NCBI GenBank assembly: GCA_023436515.1
Contig: JAEZIV010000124.1
Span: forward strand, 1-12,858
Direction: 5' to 3'
Length of the DNA stretch: 12,858 nt
Source: Bacillota bacterium
GTDB lineage: Bacteria > Bacillota > Clostridia > Acetivibrionales > DSM-1351
Part shown: positions 6,719 to 11,723 of the stretch, in pieces
Layout: the number at the start of each line of letters is the position of its first letter
How positions within the stretch are numbered: position 1 is the first letter of the stretch
Position numbers and translations under genes: made by a program
Notes under the pieces: generated by a model
The model's input: only the letters and a program-made list of their open reading frames with translations
Database searches by the model: none
Told to the model about the DNA's origin: nothing

Positions 6719-7984
6719 TTGGATAAGTTCTTAATAAACGGGCCATGTCCCCTGAACGGAGAAGTTTCCATAAGCGGAGCTAAGAATGCTGCAGTTGCAG
6801 TTTTGCCCGCAGCTTTAATTATAAATGGCATTAGCAGAATAGAAAATGTTCCTGATATTAAGGATGTAAAGGTTCTATTCGATATTCTTACAAAATTGGG
6901 TGCTAAAATATCTAGGGAAGACGATAATACCGTTATTTGTGACTCACGGGAAGTAAACTGCTGGCAGGCGCCCTATGAGCTTGTAAAAAGCATGCGAGCT
7001 TCATACTACTTGTTGGGAGCCTTGATTGCCAGATTCGGGAAGGCAGAGGTATCACTTCCCGGGGGCTGCGACTTTGGTTTCAGACCTATAGACCAGCATA
7101 TAAAAGGCTTTGAAGCTATGGGGGCACATGTCACCATAGAACATGGTATAGTAAAGATAGATGCATCCAAATTAAAGGGTGCTCAGATATATCTGGATGT
7201 AGTCAGTGTCGGAGCTACCATAAATCTTATGCTGGCAGCTTCAAAGGCACCTGGACAGACAGTTATTGAGAATGCTGCCAAGGAGCCCCATGTTGTTGAT
7301 GTGGCAAACTATCTCAATGCTATGGGTGCAAACATCAGAGGAGCGGGAACCGACGTTATCAAGATCAGAGGTGTTGATAACCTCATGGGCGGAGGTACTC
7401 ATTCCATTATTCCCGATATGATTGAGGCCGGCACCTTTATGATTGCCGCTGCCGCAACCAGAGGAGACATCACAGTAAAAAATGTAATTCCAAAGCATAT
7501 GGAGTCACTCACTGCAAAGCTTATTGAGATGGGCGTTACAGTTAAGGAAGACGAGGATGCCATTAGAGTTATAGGCGGAAATAAAATTAAAAACGTAAAT
7601 ATTATGACATTGCCCTATCCGGGTTTTCCAACCGATCTTCAGCCCCAGATAACTGTGCTGCTAAATATGGCAGAGGGTGTAAGCACTATTACTGAGGGTG
7701 TGTGGGATTCACGCTTTCAATATGTTGATGAATTCAAGCGTATGGGTGCCAGGATAAAGGTTGAAGGCAGAATTGCAGTTATAGATGGAGGAGCTCCCTT
7801 GTCAGGTGCACCTGTAAAGGCCACCGATCTGAGAGCCGGAGCTGCAATGGTGCTTGCCGGATTAGTTTCAAAGGGTAAAACCGAGATTTTAAATATTAAG
7901 TATATAGATCGCGGCTATGAAAATTTTGTTCACAAGCTGAGTATGTTGGGTGCAGATATTTCGAGGATAACAACACAGGATTAG
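6719..7984 (+). CDS. murA: UDP-N-acetylglucosamine 1-carboxyvinyltransferase (MurA)
   Basis: MurA transfers enolpyruvate from PEP to UDP-GlcNAc, the first committed step of peptidoglycan synthesis, in the cytoplasm. The 421 residues match the usual length (about 419-436). Landmarks: K22-N23 in SGAKNAAV, R93 in [11 protein letters not shown], the catalytic-loop cysteine C117 in [11 protein letters not shown] (equivalent to E. coli C115), and D306 in GFPTDLQPQ (E. coli D305). Because the loop residue is Cys and not Asp, the enzyme should be fosfomycin-sensitive in principle. The product begins [20 protein letters not shown] from a TTG forced by an upstream in-frame stop. Low-GC Gram-positives often have two MurA paralogues (MurA, MurZ); the sequence alone does not tell which this is. 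It sits between yycI and yycJ with its own promoter. Confidence 0.95.
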   Translation: MDKFLINGPCPLNGEVSISGAKNAAVAVLPAALIINGISRIENVPDIKDVKVLFDILTKLGAKISREDDNTVICDSREVNCWQAPYELVKSMRASYYLLGALIARFGKAEVSLPGGCDFGFRPIDQHIKGFEAMGAHVTIEHGIVKIDASKLKGAQIYLDVVSVGATINLMLAASKAPGQTVIENAAKEPHVVDVANYLNAMGANIRGAGTDVIKIRGVDNLMGGGTHSIIPDMIEAGTFMIAAAATRGDITVKNVIPKHMESLTAKLIEMGVTVKEDEDAIRVIGGNKIKNVNIMTLPYPGFPTDLQPQITVLLNMAEGVSTITEGVWDSRFQYVDEFKRMGARIKVEGRIAVIDGGAPLSGAPVKATDLRAGAAMVLAGLVSKGKTEILNIKYIDRGYENFVHKLSMLGADISRITTQD

Positions 7985-8025
7985 TATGACTGAATAGGGA
8001 TTCAGCATTAGAAATGGTGATATAA

Positions 8026-8817
8026 ATGGTTAAATTTTGCAGTTTATTTAGTGGAAGCAGCGGTAACGCACTGTTTATAGGCACAGAAAGAACCAAGCTT
8101 TTAATAGACGCAGGTTTAAGCGGTAAGAGGATATTGGAAGCGCTTTGCTCTATAGGAGAAAATCCCGCAGAGTTAAGCGCTATATTAATTTCTCATGAGC
8201 ATGTTGATCACGTTCGAGGAGCAGGAATAATATCCAGAAAGCAGAATGTTCCAATATATGCAAATGAGCGCACCTGGTGTGCCATGGAAGGCGGGCTTGG
8301 GCCTGTGAAGCTGGAAAACCGCGTATGCTTCAATACCGGGGAAGAATTTGAGATAGGTGACATATGCGTTCGCCCCTTCCCAATACCTCACGATGCGGCA
8401 GAGCCTGTGGGCTATAACTTTATGACAGAGGGAAAACGAATTACTACAGCTACTGATATCGGACACATGAATAAGGAATTACTTTCATATATTGAAGGAA
8501 ACGATTTGCTGCTGCTGGAGTCAAATCATGACATAGAAATGCTGAGAGTAGGACCGTATCCCTGGTCCTTAAAAAAGAGGATTATGGGAGATCATGGTCA
8601 CCTTTCCAACGAGATGGCGGCCAAGGTTATCGCATATATGGCAGACAGGGGCTGCAGGAAATTCATTCTTGGACATCTGAGCCATGAAAACAACTTTCCC
8701 GAGCTGGCTTATCAAACCACTCTTAATGCTCTTACAGAGAAGCAGATTGCCGTGGGGGAGGATGTTCAGCTTGAGGGGGCCGCCAGAGATAGAGTTGGAA
8801 GGATGTCTGTCCTATAA
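8026..8817 (+). CDS. walJ: MBL-fold metallohydrolase YycJ/WalJ
   Basis: This is a metallo-beta-lactamase-fold protein of the YycJ/WalJ/VicX family, encoded near walRK in many Firmicutes. Its members show exonuclease-like activity and affect DNA repair or the coordination of wall synthesis and division. The product has 263 residues (264 in B. subtilis). Metal ligands are visible: H57-x-H59-x-D61-H62 in SHEHVDH, H122 in IPHDA, D144 in TATDIGH and H217 in LGHLSHENN. The opening FCSLFSGSSGNALFIG and the GDHGHLSN segment are typical of YycJ rather than of general MBL hydrolases. ATG 8026 has GGTGA five bases upstream. It starts 41 bases after murA with no terminator, so cotranscription with murA is likely. 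The exact in vivo substrate is not settled. Confidence 0.92.
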   Translation: MVKFCSLFSGSSGNALFIGTERTKLLIDAGLSGKRILEALCSIGENPAELSAILISHEHVDHVRGAGIISRKQNVPIYANERTWCAMEGGLGPVKLENRVCFNTGEEFEIGDICVRPFPIPHDAAEPVGYNFMTEGKRITTATDIGHMNKELLSYIEGNDLLLLESNHDIEMLRVGPYPWSLKKRIMGDHGHLSNEMAAKVIAYMADRGCRKFILGHLSHENNFPELAYQTTLNALTEKQIAVGEDVQLEGAARDRVGRMSVL

Positions 8818-8903
8818 TTGTTGGGAAATAAACACTGGAAAATCGGCAGGCATCTCCTGAAGATCGGCTACTATATAACGGATACATTAGCAATACAAAT
8901 TTT

Positions 8904-8930
8904 AGGGCCTGTTGCGATGGGCTTTTTTTT
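8904..8930 (+). terminator. Probable terminator after yycJ
   Basis: A short stem with GCCT (8907-8910) against GGGC (8919-8922), extended by G-U and A-U pairs to 8904/8925, is followed by eight T residues (8923-8930). The stem is weak but the T-run is good. It lies in the non-coding gap between yycJ and rlmH. Confidence 0.45.
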
Positions 8931-8950
8931 GTGGCGTGGGTCGAAGATTC

Positions 8951-8980
8951 TTGAAGCGCACCCAGCCTTGCCGACATATT
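8951..8980 (+). promoter_or_regulatory. Possible rlmH promoter
   Basis: TTGAAG (8951-8956) and CATATT (8975-8980) are separated by 18 bases, each matching four of six consensus bases. It lies just after the presumed terminator and 43 bases before rlmH. Support is modest. Confidence 0.3.
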
Positions 8981-9010
8981 TATGGACAGGTAAGGCGGTA
9001 AATAAACAAT

Positions 9011-9017
9011 GGGGATG
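9011..9017 (+). promoter_or_regulatory. rlmH ribosome binding site
   Basis: GGGGATG ends six bases before ATG 9024. It overlaps the in-frame ATGs at 9009 and 9015, which argues that those are not the starts. Confidence 0.65.
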
Positions 9018-9023
9018 AAGAAG

Positions 9024-9503
9024 ATGAAAATAACAGTTGCAGCGGTTGGAAGACTAAAGGAAAAATACCTTAAGGAAGGTATAGCTGAATATGCTAAGAG
9101 ACTGTCACGCTTTGCTGATATTGAACTGATAGAGGTCGATGACGAGCATGCTCCAGATTCCTTTAGTCCCGCTCAGGAGGCTCAGGTAAAGCAGAAGGAG
9201 GCTGAAAGGCTTTTGAAGAGGGTTAAGGAAGGCAGCTACATAGTACTGCTTGACCTGGCAGGGGAACAGGTGTCCTCAGAGGTCCTTGCTTCAAAGCTTG
9301 AGAACATAATGACATCCGGAAGCTCCCATATTACATTCATTATAGGGGGCTCTCTTGGACTGGATCAGAGCCTTATAAATAAGGCCGATTATAGAATCAG
9401 CCTGTCAAAAATGACCTTCCCCCATCAACTGGCAAGGTTAATCTTATTGGAACAGATATACAGGGCATTCAAGATAAATAGGAATGAGACCTATCATAAG
9501 TGA
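9024..9503 (+). CDS. rlmH: 23S rRNA (pseudouridine-1915-N3) methyltransferase RlmH (OrfX)
   Basis: RlmH is a SPOUT methyltransferase that uses S-adenosylmethionine to methylate pseudouridine 1915 in helix 69 of 23S rRNA on the assembled 70S ribosome. From ATG 9024 it has 159 residues, exactly the common length. It begins MKITVAAVGRLKEKYLKEGI; the SAM-binding knot shows FIIGGSLGLD at 105-114 and LSKMTFPHQLARLILLEQIYRAFKI at about 127-151 in recognisable pieces (LSKMTFPHQL, EQIYRAFKI). It ends in the invariant-type tail ETYHK. The last codons and stop form one copy of a 21-base direct repeat whose second copy lies 731 bases downstream. This gene end is the SCC/SCCmec attachment site in staphylococci. 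The reading frame here is intact, as after SCC insertion. Confidence 0.95.
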   Translation: MKITVAAVGRLKEKYLKEGIAEYAKRLSRFADIELIEVDDEHAPDSFSPAQEAQVKQKEAERLLKRVKEGSYIVLLDLAGEQVSSEVLASKLENIMTSGSSHITFIIGGSLGLDQSLINKADYRISLSKMTFPHQLARLILLEQIYRAFKINRNETYHK

Positions 9504-9505
9504 GT
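9485..9505 (+). repeat. Direct repeat copy 1: rlmH 3' end (att-like, left)
   Basis: The copy spans GAGACCTATCATAAGTGA plus one T before and GT after, encoding ETYHK-stop. It is 19/21 identical to 10216-10236, with differences at 9497 (T/C) and 9500 (G/A). It resembles the staphylococcal SCC attachment core, recalled as GAAGCnTATCATAAnTnA, at the homologous place in the gene. Confidence 0.8.
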
Positions 9506-9526
9506 GAAAGGGCAATATTTCACTCA
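9501..9526 (+). terminator. Hairpin overlapping the rlmH stop codon
   Basis: TGAGTGAAA (9501-9509) pairs perfectly with TTTCACTCA (9518-9526) around an 8-base loop, and the stem begins at the rlmH stop codon itself. No T-run follows, so it would be an inefficient terminator. It may instead be an end-specific inverted repeat of the insert. Confidence 0.35.
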
Positions 9527-9555
9527 TAACTATAGTATAACAGGTGTTTTGTTTG

Positions 9556-9564
9556 TGGTATAAT
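9556..9564 (+). promoter_or_regulatory. Promoter of the toxin-antitoxin pair
   Basis: TGG-TATAAT (-10 at 9559-9564) is a full extended -10. The -35 position reads TATAAC (9536-9541), a poor match. It lies inside the repeat-bounded insert, 35 bases before the antitoxin start. Confidence 0.6.
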
Positions 9565-9585
9565 TTTAGTGTAATTAAGCGAAAT

Positions 9586-9592
9586 GGGGTGG
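9586..9592 (+). promoter_or_regulatory. Antitoxin ribosome binding site
   Basis: GGGGTGG ends six bases before ATG 9599. It overlaps the in-frame ATG at 9584, so 9599 is the better start. Confidence 0.7.
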
Positions 9593-9598
9593 AACTTT

Positions 9599-9772
9599 AT
9601 GACCTTAGCAGAAAAGTTGATGAAAGAGTTTGAGCAATTGACTGAAGAAAAGAAGAAAGAGGTTATCGACTTCGTTGAATTTGTGAAAGCAAAAGAGCAG
9701 AAGGAAATAGAAAACCTTATGGACTCCGTAATAGCCCAAAACAAAGAGGCACTTGAGGAATTAGCAAAATGA
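9599..9772 (+). CDS. DUF2281-like antitoxin, partner of Doc
   Basis: This is a 57-residue, highly charged, largely helical protein. Its core KKKEVIDFVEFVKAK resembles the hallmark of the DUF2281 family (EVLDFIEFL-type helix), small proteins often encoded beside type II toxins as antitoxins. It lacks the Phd/YefM N-terminal DNA-binding fold, so it is not a classic Phd. The start at 9599 follows a well-placed GGGGTGG and gives MTLAEKLMKEFEQL. Its stop overlaps the toxin start in an ATGA arrangement, the tight coupling usual for antitoxin-toxin pairs with the antitoxin first. Neutralisation of the toxin is inferred from this context. Whether it also binds the promoter is unclear, because no obvious DNA-binding domain is visible in so short a protein. 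Confidence 0.78.
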   Translation: MTLAEKLMKEFEQLTEEKKKEVIDFVEFVKAKEQKEIENLMDSVIAQNKEALEELAK

Positions 9773-10152
9773 TGAAATTTCTGAGTATTGGAAATATAAT
9801 ATTATTCCATGAGAAGATTGTTAAGAAGACTGGTGGAAGTTTGGGTATAAGGGATAAAGGCCTTATCGAGAGTGCTTTGAATAGAGCCTTTATGACCTAT
9901 GACTGTAAAGACTTGTATATGAGCATTATTGAAAAGATTGCCGTAATAGCCCATAGCCTTATTAGCAATCATGGATTTGTTGATGGCAATAAGAGAATTG
10001 GTGTTGCAGTTATGGTGATATTACTTAAAATGAACAATATAAAAGTATCCTACACTCAAAAGGAACTAATCGATTTAGGTGTGAGAACAGCAGAAGGGTT
10101 GATGAAGGAAAAGGATATATTGAACTGGATAAATGAGCATATTAGTAATTGA
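9769..10152 (+). CDS. doc: Doc/Fic-family toxin (death-on-curing)
   Basis: A 127-residue protein of the death-on-curing branch of the Fic superfamily, the same size as phage P1 Doc (126). The active-site loop at 68-76 is HGFVDGNKR. It keeps the catalytic H68, F70, D72, N74 and R76 of the HxFx(D/N)(A/G)NKR motif, with Lys at 75 where AMPylating Fic proteins have Gly. In P1 Doc this variant loop makes the enzyme a kinase that phosphorylates EF-Tu and arrests translation; the same activity is inferred here. Upstream, IRDKGLIESALNRA matches the common Doc GLRD-GLLESALARP region. ATG 9769 overlaps the antitoxin stop (ATGA) and has GAGGAA eight bases upstream; ATG 9772 is an alternative. The motif is intact, so the toxin looks functional. 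A hairpin terminator follows the stop at once. Confidence 0.88.
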   Translation: MMKFLSIGNIILFHEKIVKKTGGSLGIRDKGLIESALNRAFMTYDCKDLYMSIIEKIAVIAHSLISNHGFVDGNKRIGVAVMVILLKMNNIKVSYTQKELIDLGVRTAEGLMKEKDILNWINEHISN

Positions 10153-10180
10153 GACTTGGCTGAGGCCAAGTCATTTTCAT
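10153..10180 (+). terminator. Terminator after the toxin gene
   Basis: GACTTGGC (10153-10160) and GCCAAGTC (10165-10172) form a perfect 8-bp stem with a TGAG loop, directly after the toxin stop, followed by ATTTTCAT. It is compact and GC-containing with a modest T-rich tail. Confidence 0.65.
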
Positions 10181-10215
10181 ATAAGAAGAATAGTCATGTA
10201 TTCAGTAATGAACGT

Positions 10216-10236
10216 TGAGACCTATCACAAATGAGT
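10216..10236 (+). repeat. Direct repeat copy 2: displaced rlmH 3' end (att-like, right)
   Basis: GAGACCTATCACAAATGA, plus one T before and GT after, would read ETYHK-stop in the rlmH frame, but here it has no gene attached. It matches 9485-9505 at 19 of 21 positions; similarity stops abruptly on both sides. Confidence 0.8.
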
Positions 10237-10357
10237 ATATTTTTGAACACTATATTTATATACATCCTACAGGCACTTATAATATAATTTCTTTAAAGGA
10301 TGGTATCAAGTACTGGTGATCTAGTATTTATGTAATGGCTTCTATAAACAAAATTGT

Positions 10358-10386
10358 GCAAAAAATATCATGCTTTGATATTTTGC
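10358..10386. repeat. AT-rich inverted repeat upstream of merR
   Basis: AAAATATCA (10362-10370) pairs perfectly with TGATATTTT (10376-10384) around a 5-base loop, and GC flanks could pair across a 2-base bulge. The role is unknown: a weak terminator or a protein-binding site. Confidence 0.4.
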
Positions 10387-10436
10387 TTATAGTATCCTCT
10401 TAATGAAGGGTGGGTGTATCTCAATTGTTGTCACTG

Positions 10437-10467
10437 TTGACTCTGTCGTTGGGGAAGCATTTATACT
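10437..10467 (+). promoter_or_regulatory. merR promoter with 19-base spacer
   Basis: TTGACT (10437-10442) and TATACT (10462-10467) each match five of six consensus bases and are separated by 19 bases. Such over-long spacers are the hallmark of promoters activated by MerR-family regulators, which twist the DNA. This points to autoregulation. I do not see a strong dyad in the spacer. Confidence 0.6.
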
Positions 10468-10497
10468 TAACGTAAAGAAGCAATAAGGAGGATAACC

Positions 10498-11457
10498 ATG
10501 AACGAATTAATTAAAATCAGGGATGTTTCGTCCAAGTATGACATATCAGCCCGGACATTACGTTATTATGAGGATATGGGGCTGATTACCAGTACCAGAA
10601 GCGGAGATTACGCATACAGGATGTATGATGAAGTTGCCGTTAAAAGATTGGAACAAATTCTAATCTTGCGTAAACTGAATATCAGCATTAAGGATATTCA
10701 ACGTATATTTAACACTTCCGGGTCTGAAGCAGTTCTAGAGGTTTTGGGTAAAAAAGTAGAGGATATTGATGGAGAGGTTGCCCTTTTACATGAGCTGAAA
10801 GAGATTGTTTTGGATTTTATCCGTCAGATAGAACAAGCTGATTTTGGAAATGATTCTGATATTAAGAAGCTCTATGAAAAGGCAAAGGAAATTGAGGGAG
10901 AGCTTGTTAATGTCTCATACAGCGGTAATCCCTCCAATGGGAATAGGTTATTTGATGTGGCCGAAAAAATGAAGAGAGCACCTGAGGTCAGAATTATTCA
11001 AATCAACCCATTCAGGGCACTTTCCTCAGGCTTGGATACAATGGACAATGTTTTTGGCACCTTTCAGCAGTGGCAGGAAGAGCATAACCATTTAGTCAAA
11101 AAGCTTATATATGGTGCACCCGATTTTCTTTGGTTCGAGGAAGATATGAGGGCAGTTTGGATTTGGGCTGTGGAAGACTGGGTGACGAAAGCAGATGTAG
11201 AGCCTTATGATATCCTTGACTTCGAAGGGGGACTGTATGCAGCCGCCATGTCTGTGGATGGAGATGATGACATAAACGGCAGAGTTTATGAAGGCATCAA
11301 AAAATGGATTGAAAGCAGCGGATTTGAGCTTGACGAGCGACCTGGACATAGGACACTCTGCCATATGGTTAATCCAACCAAGGAGATAAAGGCTGCACTT
11401 GGTTATCATCAGCTTGACATTTATGTACCGATTAAGGTACGCATAAAGCAAGTATAA
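10498..11457 (+). CDS. MerR-family regulator with GyrI-like effector-binding domain
   Basis: A 319-residue transcription regulator. Residues 5-73 are a MerR winged helix (IRDVSSKYDISARTLRYYEDMGLI, with TLRYYE as the signature, then YRMYDEVAVKRLEQI). A dimerisation coiled coil follows at about 80-132. Residues 160-315 form a GyrI-like/AraC-type effector-binding domain rich in aromatic residues (FLWFEEDMRAVWIWAVEDW), ending LDIYVPIK. Similar two-domain proteins (BmrR-like) sense amphipathic drugs or metabolites and activate an efflux gene or themselves. The N-terminal domain lacks metal-binding cysteine clusters, so small-molecule sensing is more likely than metal sensing. The ATG has a perfect AAGGAGG six bases upstream, and the promoter has a MerR-type 19-base spacer. 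A strong terminator follows, so it is a single-gene unit. The effector and target genes are not identifiable. Confidence 0.9.
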   Translation: MNELIKIRDVSSKYDISARTLRYYEDMGLITSTRSGDYAYRMYDEVAVKRLEQILILRKLNISIKDIQRIFNTSGSEAVLEVLGKKVEDIDGEVALLHELKEIVLDFIRQIEQADFGNDSDIKKLYEKAKEIEGELVNVSYSGNPSNGNRLFDVAEKMKRAPEVRIIQINPFRALSSGLDTMDNVFGTFQQWQEEHNHLVKKLIYGAPDFLWFEEDMRAVWIWAVEDWVTKADVEPYDILDFEGGLYAAAMSVDGDDDINGRVYEGIKKWIESSGFELDERPGHRTLCHMVNPTKEIKAALGYHQLDIYVPIKVRIKQV

Positions 11458-11501
11458 TCTGTATTATGTAAGTTTCACATTTTTTACTTAATATGCAATA
11501 A

Positions 11502-11538
11502 ATATAGAGACGCCCCTAATAGGTGTCTCTATATCTTT
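11502..11538 (+). terminator. Strong terminator after the MerR gene
   Basis: A 13-bp stem (11502-11514 with 11522-11534, one G-U pair) has a 7-base loop and a short CTTT tail. It lies 45 bases after the MerR stop. The tail is short, but the stem is long and stable. Confidence 0.75.
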
Positions 11539-11693
11539 CAGGTAGATTGCTGGTTTTTAGTTATAAAGTGATACTGAGAGGTGCACACTTAATGAGGGAT
11601 ACTTTCAATAAGTCTTAACATAGGGGAATTTATTTTGGTTTAGAATTGCATTTTTGTAGAATAAATCGTTATAGAATTAAGATTTGGGAACAC

Positions 11694-11699
11694 TATAAT
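11694..11699 (+). promoter_or_regulatory. Candidate -10 for the antiporter gene
   Basis: A consensus TATAAT lies 24 bases before the ATG at 11724. No good -35 is visible (ATAGAA at 11671-11676). The stretch 11539-11693 otherwise shows nothing I can interpret. Confidence 0.4.
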
Positions 11700-11723
11700 A
11701 ATCACTTCGAGAGGAGAAATGAG

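Larger units (their letters stand above)
9485..10236 (+). mobile_element. Putative SCC-like mini-insertion at the rlmH 3' end
   Basis: The two 21-base direct repeats enclose exactly one transcription unit: promoter, DUF2281-like antitoxin, Doc/Fic toxin and terminator. The left repeat is the rlmH 3' end. Both repeat differences are synonymous in the rlmH frame (CAT/CAC His, AAG/AAA Lys), so each copy seems to have served as a functional gene end. This is expected when an element integrates site-specifically and restores the 3' end. No ccr-type serine recombinase or integrase lies inside, so it would be a remnant or a passenger mobilised in trans. The unit repeats every 731 bases (9485 to 10216). 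The insertion model is an inference from the repeat geometry plus knowledge of SCC biology. Confidence 0.5.
10153..10497. other. 345-base gene-free stretch between toxin and MerR gene
   Basis: It holds the toxin terminator (10153-10180), the second rlmH-end repeat (10216-10236), two overlapping TATAAT sequences (10278-10288) with no convincing -35, an AT-rich hairpin (10358-10386) and the merR promoter (10437-10467). I see no RNA gene and no convincing coding sequence. Confidence 0.6.

Noticed and set aside
8940..8968. TGGGT...ACCCA inverted repeat in the yycJ-rlmH gap
   Set aside because: Only five base pairs with a loop of about 18 bases and no T-run; not distinguishable from chance.
8818..9018. 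66-codon open frame between yycJ and rlmH starting at a TTG right after the yycJ stop
   Set aside because: No ribosome binding site, no recognisable protein features, and it runs through a probable terminator with eight T residues. Treated as non-coding.
9009..9023. N-terminal extension of RlmH from ATG 9009 or 9015
   Set aside because: Both codons overlap the GGGGATG ribosome site; start 9024 gives the exact family length and N-terminus.
9520..9744. 74-codon minus-strand frame over the antitoxin
   Set aside because: Low-complexity Ser/Phe translation produced by the Glu/Lys-rich antitoxin on the other strand.
10300..10335. 11-codon frame beginning ATGGTATCAAGT
   Set aside because: AAAGG directly abuts the ATG with no usable spacing; length and position fit chance.
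10403..10486. 27-codon frame (MKGGCISIVV...) ending inside the merR ribosome site, a possible leader peptide
   Set aside because: No ribosome binding site before its ATG, and the well-formed merR promoter lies inside it, so the main transcript would not include its start.
11092..11451. 119-codon open frame on the minus strand
   Set aside because: Shadow of the MerR effector domain; no start signals and no recognisable features.
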